From AC-56 sp963798705 (GTDB lineage Bacteria > Actinomycetota > Thermoleophilia > Solirubrobacterales > 70-9): a DNA stretch of 64,000 nucleotides. The number at the start of each line of letters is the position of its first letter. Within the stretch, counting starts at the first letter, position 1. The notes beneath the pieces were generated by a model. It searched no databases. It was not told the origin of the DNA and saw nothing but the letters and a program-made list of their open reading frames with translations. The stretch lies in the NCBI GenBank assembly GCA_963798705.1, contig CAWCTW010000005.1, positions 2,418,001 through 2,482,000 of the forward strand, in the 5' to 3' direction. The position numbers were made by a program, and so were the translations under genes. This document shows positions 8,035 through 16,380 of this stretch, piece after piece.

Positions 8035-9264
8035 TCAGCTCCCTACGGAGGCAAGCTCCGCGATCGGGACGTCCGGGTCGGCCAGGCGGCCGCGATCGAC
8101 GGTCGCCTGCGAGCGGATCAGCGCCTGGATGTCGTCGTTGACGTCCCAGACGTTCACGTTCATGCCCGCGAGAACCCGGCCGTCGGCGACCCAGAAGGCG
8201 ACGAACTCCCTCGCCTCGACGTCGCCACGGAAGACGACCTCGTCCCATCGGGTCGCGTAGCCGGCGTACTCCATGCCGACGTCGTACTGGTCGGAGAAGA
8301 AGTAGGGGACGTTGTCGAACGGGGCCCCCTTCCCCAGCATGTTGCGGGCGACCGCGGGACCCTGGCTGAGCGCGTTCGCCCAGTGCTCGACTCGGATGTG
8401 CTCGCCGTAGAGCGGGTGCAGCGCGTTCGCGACGTCGCCCGCCGCATGGATCCCCGGGGCGCTCGTCTCCAGGGTCTCGCTCACCACCACCCCGTCGCGA
8501 ACGTCCAGGCCGGCCGCCTCGGCCAGCCGGGTGCGCGGCGCCACGCCCACGCCGACGACCACGAAGTCGGCGTCGATCGCGCGCCCGTCTGCCGTGCGCA
8601 CGGACTCCACGCTTCCGGATCCCTCGAATCCCTCGAGTGCCGTGTCGGCGAGAAGCCCCACGCCGTGATCCGTGTGGATGTCGCGGTAGACGGCTCCCAG
8701 CTCGGGGCCGAGGACTCGCTCGAGCGGCAGCGATGACCGCTCGAGGACCGTCACCTCGCAGCCCTTGGAGCGGGCGGATGCGGCGACCTCTGAGCCGATC
8801 CACCCGGCGCCGATCGTGACCAGCCGCCCGCCGGCGTCGATGCGATCGGCGATCGCGTCGCTGGAGCCGATGTCGCGCAGGTACAGGATTCCGTCGAGAT
8901 CGCCGCCCGCCACGTCGAGGCGCCGGGGCTCGGCGCCGGTGGCCAGGAGCAGGCGGTCGAAGGCGATCCGCTCGCCGTCCGCGAGCTCCACCTCGGCGTC
9001 GGCGGGGTGGATCGACTCGACCTCGGTCGAGGTCCGCAGCTCGATCTCGTGGTCCTCGTAGAACCCCTCGTCGTGCACGTACGGCTTGTCGGTCGTCTCA
9101 CGGCGCAGGTAGTCCTTTGACAGCGGCGGCCGCTCGTACGGCCGCTCCGCCTCGGCGCCCAGCAGGACGACCCGCCCGTCGAATCCCTCCTCGCGCAGGG
9201 TCTCGGCCGCCTTGGCGCCGGCGAGGCTGGCTCCAACGATCACGAAGGTCTGGTCGGCGGGCAT
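8035..9264 (-). CDS. FAD/NAD(P)-dependent oxidoreductase (ferredoxin reductase-like)
   Basis: 409-residue pyridine-nucleotide-disulfide-type reductase. An FAD-binding Rossmann motif starts at about residue 8 (VIVGASLAGAKAAE), YERPPLSKDYL follows, the NAD(P) motif TIGAGWIGSEVAAS is in the middle, and the second FAD motif (IHAAGDVA) lies before a C-terminal reductase dimer domain. This is the architecture of rubredoxin/ferredoxin reductases of oxygenase systems and of AIF-like proteins. It is the third gene of a minus-strand operon, 19 bases after folE. The electron acceptor is unknown; no ferredoxin is encoded next to it. Confidence 0.92.
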   Translation of the reverse strand: MPADQTFVIVGASLAGAKAAETLREEGFDGRVVLLGAEAERPYERPPLSKDYLRRETTDKPYVHDEGFYEDHEIELRTSTEVESIHPADAEVELADGERIAFDRLLLATGAEPRRLDVAGGDLDGILYLRDIGSSDAIADRIDAGGRLVTIGAGWIGSEVAASARSKGCEVTVLERSSLPLERVLGPELGAVYRDIHTDHGVGLLADTALEGFEGSGSVESVRTADGRAIDADFVVVGVGVAPRTRLAEAAGLDVRDGVVVSETLETSAPGIHAAGDVANALHPLYGEHIRVEHWANALSQGPAVARNMLGKGAPFDNVPYFFSDQYDVGMEYAGYATRWDEVVFRGDVEAREFVAFWVADGRVLAGMNVNVWDVNDDIQALIRSQATVDRGRLADPDVPIAELASVGS

Positions 9265-9283
9265 CGTGGCTCCTTTCGGTTGG

Positions 9284-9877
9284 TCAGGTTCGGCGCCCCG
9301 CCAGGGCGAGAAACTCCTGGCGAGTGCGCGGGTCGTCGCGGACGAGGCCCCGAAGGGCCGAGGTCGCGGTGAGCGTGCCCGGCTTCTGGACTCCGCGAAG
9401 GGACATGCAGAGGTGCTCGGCCTCGATCAGGACCCCCACGCCCTTGGGCTCCAGGTGGTCGTCGAGCCAGGCGGCGACCTCGCTCGTGAGGCGCTCCTGA
9501 ACCTGGAGCCGGCGGGCGAAGAGGTCCACGACGCGGCCGAGCTTGGAGAGGCCGAGGATGCGGTCGCCGGGGAGGTAGCCCACGTGAGCGAGGCCGTGGA
9601 ATGGAAGCAGGTGGTGCTCGCAGAGGGAGTGGAACGGGATGTCGCGCGCGAGCACGAGCTCGTCGTAGCCCTCGTCGTTCGGGAACGTCGTCGGGTTGAA
9701 CGGCTGCGGGGTCAGAAGCTCGGCGTATGCCTTCGCGACGCGGCGGGGGGTGTCGCGCAGGCCGTCGCGCTCGGGGTCCTCGCCGAGGGCCAGCAGGAGC
9801 TCATGCGCGGCGTCCTCGGCGCGCTCGAGGTCGATGCCATCCTCGGTCTCGACGGCGTGGAGGAGAGGACGACTCAC
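9284..9877 (-). CDS. folE: GTP cyclohydrolase I
   Basis: Converts GTP to 7,8-dihydroneopterin triphosphate, the first step to folate and other pterins. The zinc ligands are visible: C86 and H88 in SLCEHHLLP, and C157 in EAEHLCMS. GLSKLGRVVDLFARRLQVQE at about 109-128 is the family core. The GTG start overlaps the stop of the regulator gene (GTGA) and gives 197 residues, the normal size; longer upstream reading would run through the regulator in another frame. Position behind a SufR-like repressor suggests regulation by Fe-S or redox status. Confidence 0.95.
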   Translation of the reverse strand: MSRPLLHAVETEDGIDLERAEDAAHELLLALGEDPERDGLRDTPRRVAKAYAELLTPQPFNPTTFPNDEGYDELVLARDIPFHSLCEHHLLPFHGLAHVGYLPGDRILGLSKLGRVVDLFARRLQVQERLTSEVAAWLDDHLEPKGVGVLIEAEHLCMSLRGVQKPGTLTATSALRGLVRDDPRTRQEFLALAGRRT

Positions 9878-10500
9878 GCGGCCTCCAGCTGCAGGAGCGC
9901 GCTGCATGAGCGCCCGGCGGGATCGTGCTCGTGGCGCACCGCTCGTAGGCCGCTGCCGGATCCGTCGAGGATCCCGTCGACGACGGCGTCGACGAGCTTG
10001 CAGACGAGCGCTGGGCGCTGCGGCGAGATCAACGGGCAGGGGCACGCGCTCAGAGCGAGCTCGTCGCCCTGGATGCGGGCATCGAACCCCAGACGGGCGA
10101 GAACGCGGACGAGCTGCCGATGCACATCCTCCGGCGCGCCGGCCCCGGTGGCGCGACGGCCCCACCGCGCACCGAGGCGCCGCAGCGCACGCGGGTCCGG
10201 CTCGGTCCCCGCGAGAGCCGCGGCCATGAGCTCGGCCAGGGCCAGGAAGCCCTCGTCGGGAAGCGTCCATCCCTCGCGGAGTCGATAGACGGTCCGGGGG
10301 CGCCCCCTGCCACCGGCCGGTTCAGGACTCGCTTCGACGAAGTCGTCGGCCTCCATCGCGTGGAGGTGCGCGCGGGCGGTGTTCGGGTGGATGCCCGCCG
10401 CCGCCGCGAGCTCCTCCAGGGAGGCTGGACCGCTCGCCGCGAGCCGGCGGGCGAGCCGGGCGCGGACGGGATCGGCGACTGCGTCGAACATGGAAGCCAT
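9874..10500 (-). CDS. SufR-like ArsR/DeoR-type regulator with C-terminal cysteines
   Basis: 208 residues. The N-terminal winged HTH (about 10-75, with LAAAAGIHPNTARAHLHAME) ends in the GGRGRPRTVYRL wing typical of COG2345 regulators. The C-terminal half carries C153 and C155 (ACPCP), C167 (PALVCKL) and C199 (RSCS), in the order used by SufR-type [Fe-S] sensors. First gene of an operon with folE and the FAD reductase. A perfect palindrome just upstream of its start codon is the likely autoregulatory site. The Fe-S cofactor is inferred from the cysteines. Confidence 0.85.
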   Translation of the reverse strand: MASMFDAVADPVRARLARRLAASGPASLEELAAAAGIHPNTARAHLHAMEADDFVEASPEPAGGRGRPRTVYRLREGWTLPDEGFLALAELMAAALAGTEPDPRALRRLGARWGRRATGAGAPEDVHRQLVRVLARLGFDARIQGDELALSACPCPLISPQRPALVCKLVDAVVDGILDGSGSGLRAVRHEHDPAGRSCSALLQLEAA

Positions 10501-10502
10501 TT

Positions 10503-10520
10503 CCTACAAATTATTGTAGG
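10503..10520 (-). promoter_or_regulatory. Palindromic operator CCTACAA-N4-TTGTAGG
   Basis: An exact 7-bp inverted repeat spaced by ATTA lies 3-20 bases upstream of the regulator's ATG on the minus strand. It is AT-rich within a very GC-rich surrounding. Position and symmetry fit an operator bound by the regulator's own dimer, controlling the regulator-folE-reductase operon. Confidence 0.65.
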
Positions 10521-10567
10521 TAATCATCTGGCTTCGCGCGTTGCGGCGCTGGCGGGGGTTGGATGAG

Positions 10568-10639
10568 TTCCGGGAGGAGGAGTCGAACCTCCGCTTCCAG
10601 GACCAAAACCTGGCGGGCTGCCAGCTACCCCATCCCGGA
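10568..10639 (-). tRNA. tRNA-Gln (anticodon UUG)
   Basis: Read on the minus strand this 72-base stretch folds as a tRNA: acceptor TCCGGGA/TCCCGGA (7 bp), anticodon stem CCAGG/CCTGG with loop TTTTGGT, T-arm GGAGG-TTCGACT-CCTCC and discriminator A. The middle loop bases TTG give Gln (CAA codons). CCA is not encoded. Confidence 0.93.
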
Positions 10640-10795
10640 CGGTGGATCGAGTCTAAGCCGCCGCCGCCGCCCTTGGCGCTTCAGCGGCGCATCGCGGCAG
10701 CAACGCGCCAATTCCGGATGACCGGCCCGAAACGCACGTTGCCACCGGCGTCCGGCGGATCACGCGGGGCGCCGCGGCGCTCTACGATTCCGAAG

Positions 10796-12199
10796 GTGAG
10801 CGGCCCCACCGTGCTGATCATGGCCGCCGGCGAGGGAACCCGGATGCGCTCGTCGGTGCCGAAGATGCTGCATCCCGTGTGCGGGCGTCCGATGGTGGCG
10901 TGGCCCGTTCACGCCGCCCGCGAGGCCGGCGCCGAGCGCGTCTGCGTGATCGTCTCGCCCCGGCGCGACCTCTCGGCGGCGCTGCCCGAGGGCACCGAGA
11001 CCGTGGTGCAGACCCGCTCCGACGGCACCGGCGGCGCGATCCGCGCCGCCCTCGACGTGATCGCCGGCGCGGACACGGTCGTCGTGTTGAACGGCGACCA
11101 CCCGCTCGTCACGGGGGAGCATCTGAGGGAGGTCTTCGAGGTGCACGCCGAGGTCCGGGCCACCGCCACCGTCGTGACCGTGGACCGCGACGACGCCGAG
11201 TCACTCGGCCGAGTCGTCCGCGACGCCGCCGGGGAGTTCGAGCGGATCGTCGAGACGAAGCACCCCGAGGGCATCGCGCCCGAGATCCTGGCGATAAACG
11301 AGGTCAACACCAACACGTTCGCCTTCGCCGCCGACGCGCTCGCCGACGCCATCACCCGCATCTCAAACGACAACGCGGCCGGCGAGTACTACATCGGCGA
11401 CGCGCTCGAGCTCATGCGCAACGAGGGCAAGCGTGTGATCGCCCACAAGGTCGGCGACGTGTCCGTCAACGTCGGCGTCAACAACCGCGCCGAGCTCGCC
11501 GTCGTGGCGGCCGAGGCGCGCCGCCGGATCCTGGAGCGCCACATGCTCGCCGGCGTGACGGTCACCGACCCGGCCGCCACCTGGATCGACGCCGACGTGG
11601 AGATCGCGCCTGACGCGGTCATCGAGCCGGGCACCACGATGCGCGGCCGGACCAGCGTCGGGCGTGCGTGCATCGTCGGCCCGCACACCACCCTGATCGA
11701 CTCGATCGTCGGCGCGGAGGTCACCGCCCCTCATTCCTACGTCGTCCAGAGCGAGATCGGCGACCGTTGCAGCGTGGGCCCCTTCGCCTACCTGCGTCCC
11801 GGCACGGTCCTCGCCGACGGCGCCAAGGCGGGCACGTTCGTCGAGCTCAAGAACACGCGCGTCGGGCGCGGGACGAAGGTGCCGCACCTGTCCTACCTCG
11901 GCGACGCCGAGGTCGGCGACGAGACCAACATCGGTGCCGCGACGATCACGGCCAACTACGACGGACTCCGCAAACACCGCACGAAGATCGGCCACCGCGT
12001 GCACACCTCCGTTGACACCACCCTGGTCGCTCCGGTAAGCATCGGCGACGGCGCCTACACTGCCGCCAACTCGGCGATCACCGAGGACGTCCCACCGGGC
12101 GCGCTCGGGATCGCGAGGCCGAGACAAGAGAACATCGAGGGCTACGGCGACAAGCAGGCTCGCGAGGAAGCTGACGAGGGAGACACGGAGGACTCGTGA
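10796..12199 (+). CDS. glmU: Bifunctional UDP-GlcNAc pyrophosphorylase / GlcN-1-P acetyltransferase
   Basis: Makes UDP-GlcNAc for cell wall and glycans from GlcN-1-P, acetyl-CoA and UTP. The GTG at 10796 gives an N-terminal nucleotidyltransferase domain (LIMAAGEGTRMRSSVPKMLH at about 6-25) and a C-terminal left-handed beta-helix acetyltransferase domain, with LSYLGDAEVG and GAATITANYDG near 365-400. Length 467 residues is standard. The frame is open upstream through the tRNA-Gln region, but no homology exists there. The stop overlaps the GTG of prs. Confidence 0.95.
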   Translation: MSGPTVLIMAAGEGTRMRSSVPKMLHPVCGRPMVAWPVHAAREAGAERVCVIVSPRRDLSAALPEGTETVVQTRSDGTGGAIRAALDVIAGADTVVVLNGDHPLVTGEHLREVFEVHAEVRATATVVTVDRDDAESLGRVVRDAAGEFERIVETKHPEGIAPEILAINEVNTNTFAFAADALADAITRISNDNAAGEYYIGDALELMRNEGKRVIAHKVGDVSVNVGVNNRAELAVVAAEARRRILERHMLAGVTVTDPAATWIDADVEIAPDAVIEPGTTMRGRTSVGRACIVGPHTTLIDSIVGAEVTAPHSYVVQSEIGDRCSVGPFAYLRPGTVLADGAKAGTFVELKNTRVGRGTKVPHLSYLGDAEVGDETNIGAATITANYDGLRKHRTKIGHRVHTSVDTTLVAPVSIGDGAYTAANSAITEDVPPGALGIARPRQENIEGYGDKQAREEADEGDTEDS

Positions 12200-13227
12200 C
12201 CACGATCGAGGAACGCCCGCGCACCGTCAGCTCGATCCCGCAGGAGTACACGAAGCGCCTCATGGTCTTCGGCGGGCGCGCCTCGATGGAGCTCGCCGCC
12301 AAGATCGCAAAGCACCTCGACGTCGACGTGGGTGAGGTCGACCTGAAGACCTTCGCCGACGGCGAGGTGTACTGCCGCTACCGCGAGTCGATTCGCGGCG
12401 CCGACGTGTTCCTCGTGCAGTCGACCGCCGCCAACGAGGCCCACGGGATGACGCCGAACGACGCCCTCGCCGAGCTCCTGATGATGGTCGACGCCGCGCA
12501 GGGAGCGTCCGCGCACCGGATCATCGCCGTCATGCCCTGGTACGGCTACGCCCGGCAGGACAAGAAGTCCGAGCCGCGCGAGCCGATCTCGGCGCGCGTC
12601 GTGGCCAAGTGCCTGGAGGCCGTGGGCGTCGACCGCGTGCTCACGATGGACCTCCACTCCGGTCAGATCCAGGGATTCTTCGAGGTCCCGGTCGATCACA
12701 TGACCGCGATGCCCATGCTCACCCAGTGGTTCATGGACCAGGCCTTCAACGAGGATCTCGTGATCGTCTCCCCCGATGCCGGCCGGGTCAAGGTGGCGCG
12801 CAACTTCGCCCGCAAGATCGGCGTCCACTGGGCGGTGATGGAGAAGGAGCGCCCGGCGCAGCAGGTCGCCGAGATCGGGTACGTCGTCGGCGACGTCCGC
12901 GGCAAGACCGCGGTCCTCGTCGACGACATGATCGACACCGCGGGAACCCTCTGCGCCGCCGCCAACACGGTGCTCGAGGAGGGCGCCGCGCGCGTCATCG
13001 CGACGGCCACGCACGGAGTCTTCTCCGGGCCCGCCTACGAGCGGCTGGCCTACGAGAACTCGCACATCGAGCGGATCGTCGTCACGGACACGATCCCGCT
13101 CCGGCCCGGCGCCCCCGACAACATCACCGTCCTCTCGACGGCGCAGACCCTGGCCGACTCGATCCGCCGCATCTTCGCCGACGACAGTGTCAGCGAGATC
13201 TTCGCAGGTGAGAACCAGCTGTTCTGA
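12196..13227 (+). CDS. prs: Ribose-phosphate pyrophosphokinase (PRPP synthetase)
   Basis: Transfers pyrophosphate from ATP to ribose 5-phosphate to give PRPP for nucleotide, His and Trp synthesis. Seen: FADGEVYCRYRESIRG, DLHSGQIQGFF, VVSPDAGRVKVARNFA, and the PRPP-binding loop VLVDDMIDTAGTL at about 237-249. 343 residues, slightly long because of an N-terminal extension of about 20 residues. GTG start overlaps glmU (GTGA). glmU-prs is an ancient gene pair. The stop codon sits in the loop of a hairpin. Confidence 0.96.
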   Translation: MTTIEERPRTVSSIPQEYTKRLMVFGGRASMELAAKIAKHLDVDVGEVDLKTFADGEVYCRYRESIRGADVFLVQSTAANEAHGMTPNDALAELLMMVDAAQGASAHRIIAVMPWYGYARQDKKSEPREPISARVVAKCLEAVGVDRVLTMDLHSGQIQGFFEVPVDHMTAMPMLTQWFMDQAFNEDLVIVSPDAGRVKVARNFARKIGVHWAVMEKERPAQQVAEIGYVVGDVRGKTAVLVDDMIDTAGTLCAAANTVLEEGAARVIATATHGVFSGPAYERLAYENSHIERIVVTDTIPLRPGAPDNITVLSTAQTLADSIRRIFADDSVSEIFAGENQLF

Positions 13228-13240
13228 GAGCAGCTGGTTC
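13212..13240 (+). terminator. Terminator hairpin overlapping the prs stop
   Basis: Arms GAACCAGCTG (13212-13221) and CAGCTGGTTC (13231-13240) pair perfectly; the 9-base loop contains the TGA of prs. No T-tract follows. Confidence 0.65.
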
Positions 13241-13248
13241 GGTCGGGC

Positions 13249-13266
13249 GCGGTGCTTCAGCACCGC
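13249..13266 (+). terminator. Second short hairpin after prs
   Basis: GCGGTGCT-TC-AGCACCGC, an exact 8-bp stem with a 2-base spacer (in practice a 4-base loop), 8 bases after the first hairpin. Probably part of a tandem terminator. Confidence 0.5.
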
Positions 13267-13312
13267 GACTGGCATGTAAGACCGCGAAGCCGCGTTCAGG
13301 CTCCGGGCCGCG

Positions 13313-13360
13313 GTCAACCCCGAAATCGCTCGAGCTGCCCGGCGCCGTTTCGGGGTTGAC
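13313..13360. repeat. 13-bp inverted repeat GTCAACCCCGAAA
   Basis: Perfect arms separated by 22 bases; a third copy with one mismatch follows at 13373-13385 in the same direction as the left arm, so the right arm could pair with either. Confidence 0.7.
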
Positions 13361-13685
13361 GGCCCATATCGCGGTCAATCCCGAAATCGTCCCGTCCGCA
13401 TGGCGCCGTGTCACCCTGGGGATCATCACGATCCGCAAGGGCCACCGGGTGATGTTCATGATCGGGATCTTCATCCCGCTGTTCTGGATCATCGGCGCGC
13501 TGATGCCGCCGAGGGTGCCGGCCTGGCGACCGGCCGTCACACACCGAAGTCGGAGATCCTCCACTCGTCCCGGATCAGGAACAGGTGGAAGGTGGCCGCG
13601 CGCGGACCGTCCGACCCGGGCGAGCGCAGGCTCGCCTCGACCACCGCCTGGTTGCCGCTCACGCGGGTGTCGGCGATCTTCGTGA
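13356..13685 (+). CDS. Possible small membrane protein
   Basis: The frame from TTG 13356 contains a plausible peptide at 13407-13515: a basic stretch (TIRKGHR) followed by a hydrophobic segment (VMFMIGIFIPLFWIIGALMP). It looks like a one-TM protein, but no good start precedes it and the frame continues into a region antisense to the next gene, where its sequence becomes Arg-rich and unconvincing. It may be a real 40-residue protein with an indel near its stop. Confidence 0.3.
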   Translation: MTAHIAVNPEIVPSAWRRVTLGIITIRKGHRVMFMIGIFIPLFWIIGALMPPRVPAWRPAVTHRSRRSSTRPGSGTGGRWPRADRPTRASAGSPRPPPGCRSRGCRRSS

Positions 13686-14007
13686 TCCTCGTCGCGGCGA
13701 GCTGATCGCCCAGGAACCGGGTCAGGATCTCGTCGCACCCGTTGAGTCCCTCCCGGGCGGCGAGGCTTCCGGCCCGCTGCTCGACGACCCGCTGCTCCTC
13801 GGCGGTCAGCTGCCTGCACGCCGCCTTGAAGTCGCGGTCCCGCGCGGCGGCGAAGAAGCGCTCGACGGCGCTCTGAGCCCGCTCGGCCTCGCTGGGCGGG
13901 TCGGAGAACGGCCCCAGGTCGGCGATCGCCAGGGCGGCCACCGCGATGCCGGCGAGCAGGATGACGGCGGCGATCCGGCGCCGCGCGGCCTCCGACAGAT
14001 TTCCCAT
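13537..14007 (-). CDS. Membrane-anchored NTF2-like protein, unknown
   Basis: 156 residues. One TM segment near the N-terminus (about 12-30, AAVILLAGIAVAALAIADL) followed by an exported domain with the pattern of NTF2/SnoaL-like folds: VERFFAAARDRDFKAACRQL, then a C-terminal strand ending RDEWRISDFGV. Two cysteines in the outer domain could form a disulfide. Function unknown. ATG at 14007 is the clear start. Confidence 0.75.
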   Translation of the reverse strand: MGNLSEAARRRIAAVILLAGIAVAALAIADLGPFSDPPSEAERAQSAVERFFAAARDRDFKAACRQLTAEEQRVVEQRAGSLAAREGLNGCDEILTRFLGDQLAATRITKIADTRVSGNQAVVEASLRSPGSDGPRAATFHLFLIRDEWRISDFGV

Positions 14008-14129
14008 GGCGCGCAAGCTAGCCAGCGACGGAGACGCGTGACGCAGTCGGCGCGCCGTTTCCGCCCGTGCGCATCGGGAACGGGAGTTACGAGGCAATCC
14101 CGCAGCGGCAAGGTGGAGGGAGTTCTTCG

Positions 14130-14636
14130 ATGACGGCTGAGAGCGACACGAAGCTGACGCCCGGGCAGGACCCGGAAGCCGATGTGCCGGAGCTGCACGC
14201 GGAGGCGCTCGCCCCCGGCGACGTAGCTCAGCGCGTCGATCCCAGTCCGCGGTTCCACCGCGACTGGCGCGGGAACGTGGCCGCTGCCGCTCTGCTCAAC
14301 CTCCTCGCCGGTGCCTGGCTGATCGCCTCCCCGTTCGTGCTCGGCTACGGGGTGGAGGCTCGCGTGAACGCGATCGTCTGTGGCGGGCTTGTCGCCGTGC
14401 TCGCCCTTCTCAGGACGGGCGCGTGGCGGGCGGAGTGGCTCTCGCTGCTGAACGTCGGGCTCGGCATCTGGCTGTTCGGTAGCGGCTTCTGGCTCGCCGA
14501 GTCGCCGGCGGCCACATGGAACTCCTGGCTGCTCGGCATCGCCATCGTCGTGCTCGCTCTCCTCGGCATCGACGCGACCGAGGAGGGGCGCATGCAGGGA
14601 TCCGGGGCGTCGCGCGGGCGGCTGAGCGCTCGCTGA
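14130..14636 (+). CDS. SPW-repeat membrane protein
   Basis: 168 residues. After a 50-residue polar N-terminus come four hydrophobic segments arranged as two SPW-type repeats: NLLAGAWLIASPFVLGY and LLNVGLGIWLFGSGFWLA. The SPW family is a small membrane family of unknown function, common in actinobacteria and often stress-linked. ATG 14130 follows a GGAGGGA ribosome binding site; the frame is open a little upstream from GTG 14067. Confidence 0.8.
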   Translation: MTAESDTKLTPGQDPEADVPELHAEALAPGDVAQRVDPSPRFHRDWRGNVAAAALLNLLAGAWLIASPFVLGYGVEARVNAIVCGGLVAVLALLRTGAWRAEWLSLLNVGLGIWLFGSGFWLAESPAATWNSWLLGIAIVVLALLGIDATEEGRMQGSGASRGRLSAR

Positions 14637-14711
14637 CCCGGCCCTGCGCCCTGCTCCGGGTGCCGCCCTGCGACCGAGCCTGAGCCGCGGGCCCGAATAC
14701 CCTCCCGGACG

Positions 14712-15470
14712 GTGAGGCGCATCGGCCACAAGGGCGCGGATCTGATCCGGCCGGGGAACACGCTCGAGAGCTTCGAGGCGGCGGTGGAGGCCGGCGTCGA
14801 GATGATCGAGCTCGACGTGCTGCGCCCCATGGCCGAGTTCCGCGACCGCGCCGACTGGCGCCGGGCCGCCGCCGGCCCGGTCGGACGACGGCGCGCCGCC
14901 GCTGCTGGTGGCCCACGACTGGGGTGACGCGCAAGGCCGCGACCCCATGCGCCTGGACGAGGCGATGGACGCGTTCACCCGGCCGCCGCTCGACCGCGTC
15001 GGGATCGACTGTGACCTGAAGATCGCCGGGCGCGAGGACGAGGTGATCGCGATCCTGCGCGAGCGGGGCTGTTGGACCGCGCGTCGATCTCGACGATGGA
15101 GGTCTCCAGCCTGGCGGCGCTGCGGGGCGCTCGACTCCGGATCCCGCTGCGGCTGGACGCTGCCCGAAGGTGACGCGCGACTGGAACTCGATGCCCTGGG
15201 CGCGACCCCTCGTCGCCGGCGCGCTCGTCTCGCTGCGGGCCCGGCTGCCGGGCATCGTGCGCCGCCGTGCGCCCGAGCTGGGCGTCAACTCGATCTGGGC
15301 CTATCACCCGGTGATCACCCGCCGCCTGGCTGGCGCCTGCCACGACAGCGGCCTGGAGCTGATCGCCTGGACCGTCGACGAGCTGCCGCGGATGCGCGCG
15401 CTGGCGGCGATGGGCGTCGACGGCATCTGCACCAACGACCCGCGGCTGTTCGCGAGCGAGGGCTCGGGGA
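14712..15470 (+). pseudogene. Glycerophosphodiester phosphodiesterase, frameshifted
   Basis: Pieces of one GDPD protein are read in successive frames: MRRIGHKGADLIRPGNTLES..ELDVL from GTG 14712; LLVAHDWGDAQGRDPMRLDE up to about 15067; LLDRASISTMEVSSLAALR; then KVTRDWNSMPWARPLVAGAL to VDGICTNDPRLFAS near 15460. At least four indels are needed, near 14880, 15067, 15130 and 15165. The catalytic parts (GHKG, ELDV, TNDP) are otherwise well preserved, so the frameshifts look recent or are sequencing errors. The original stop is not recognisable. An intact enzyme would release glycerol 3-phosphate from glycerophosphodiesters. Confidence 0.8.
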
Positions 15471-15479
15471 GCGGCGCTT

Positions 15480-16305
15480 CGCCGCCGCTTCGAGCTCGGC
15501 GGCGGAGAAGCCGCCCGTCGACCTCGCCCTCGGCGGCGAACCGGTACAGAGCGATCCCGAAGATCCCCTGCAGGGCCTTGATGAGGAGCAGGCTGACGAC
15601 GAGCAGGAGGACTGCGATCACGACGAGGACGGCGCCGGCGGCGATCCCCGTCCCGTTGCCGTTCGCGCTCCACAGCGCGATTCCCACGGCTCCGAGCGCG
15701 ATCGCCGGCAGCACCCCGAAGATGCCGACGATGCCGCCGATCGCGATGTTTCCCGTGACCTGGCCCGCCCAGCGCGTGCGGAAGAGGCTCGCCGAGCGCT
15801 TCACGGTCGCGATCGGCCCGATGCCTCGATGGCGATCACCGGAACTGCGAGGAACGTGATCAGGGACCAGGCGGCGTTCAGCACGGCGCCCACGATCTGG
15901 GCGCCGATCTCGCTGATGCTCTCGAGGACGGCGAACACCACGCCGACCAGCATCGACACGGCGGCCCATCCCGCGATCGCGCCGATCCGCTCGCGGGACA
16001 CCGACAGCCCATCCCGGATCCCCGCCGGCTGCCCTCGGAAGATCTGATCCGCGGTCGCAGCGAGCCCGACGCTGAAGTAGATCCCGACGAACGACGCCAT
16101 GTAGAGCCCGGCCGCGATCAGCACGATCCCGCCGACGGTCGACGTCTTGGCGTCGATGGAGCAGGATCCCCGGCAGGACGGTGAGCACGACCGCCGCCAG
16201 GGCCGCGAGGGCGCCATAGAGCGGAAAGCTGAGGAGCGAGCGATTCTCGCGCAGCACCGACCAGCTCTTCTTGGTCAGCTCCCATCCTCTGCGCACTCGT
16301 CCCAT
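15480..16305 (-). pseudogene. DUF6159-family membrane protein, frameshifted
   Basis: The start (ATG 16305) gives GRVRRGWELTKKSWSVLRE and a hydrophobic segment; the protein then continues in a second frame (SIDAKTSTVGGIVLIAAGLY .. FLAVPVIAIEA) and a third (GPIATVKRSASLFRTRWAGQ .. FGIALYRFAAEGEVDG), with a final shift to GGFSAAELEAA. Indels lie near 16155, 15825 and 15515. These parts match the order expected for DUF6159, a multi-TM family of unknown function. The 3' end runs against the frameshifted GDPD gene, convergent. Confidence 0.75.
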
Positions 16306-16380
16306 CGATCCTCCGTTTCGCTCGGCCCGTGGACGCTATCCGAGCCCCCGCGAATCCGGCGCCCGGGATAAGGTGCCGCG

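Larger units (their letters stand above)
13228..13536. other. Intergenic region rich in inverted repeats
   Basis: About 310 bases without a firm gene. After the two hairpins of prs there is an exact 13-bp inverted repeat (13313-13325 and 13348-13360, GTCAACCCCGAAA) and a third, near-identical direct copy of one arm at 13373-13385 (GTCAATCCCGAAA). The right part may encode a short membrane peptide, listed separately. Confidence 0.6.

Noticed and set aside
10541..10795. N-terminal extension of glmU reaching through the tRNA-Gln
   Set aside because: The extension has no homology and overlaps a complete tRNA gene; the GTG at 10796 gives a normal GlmU.
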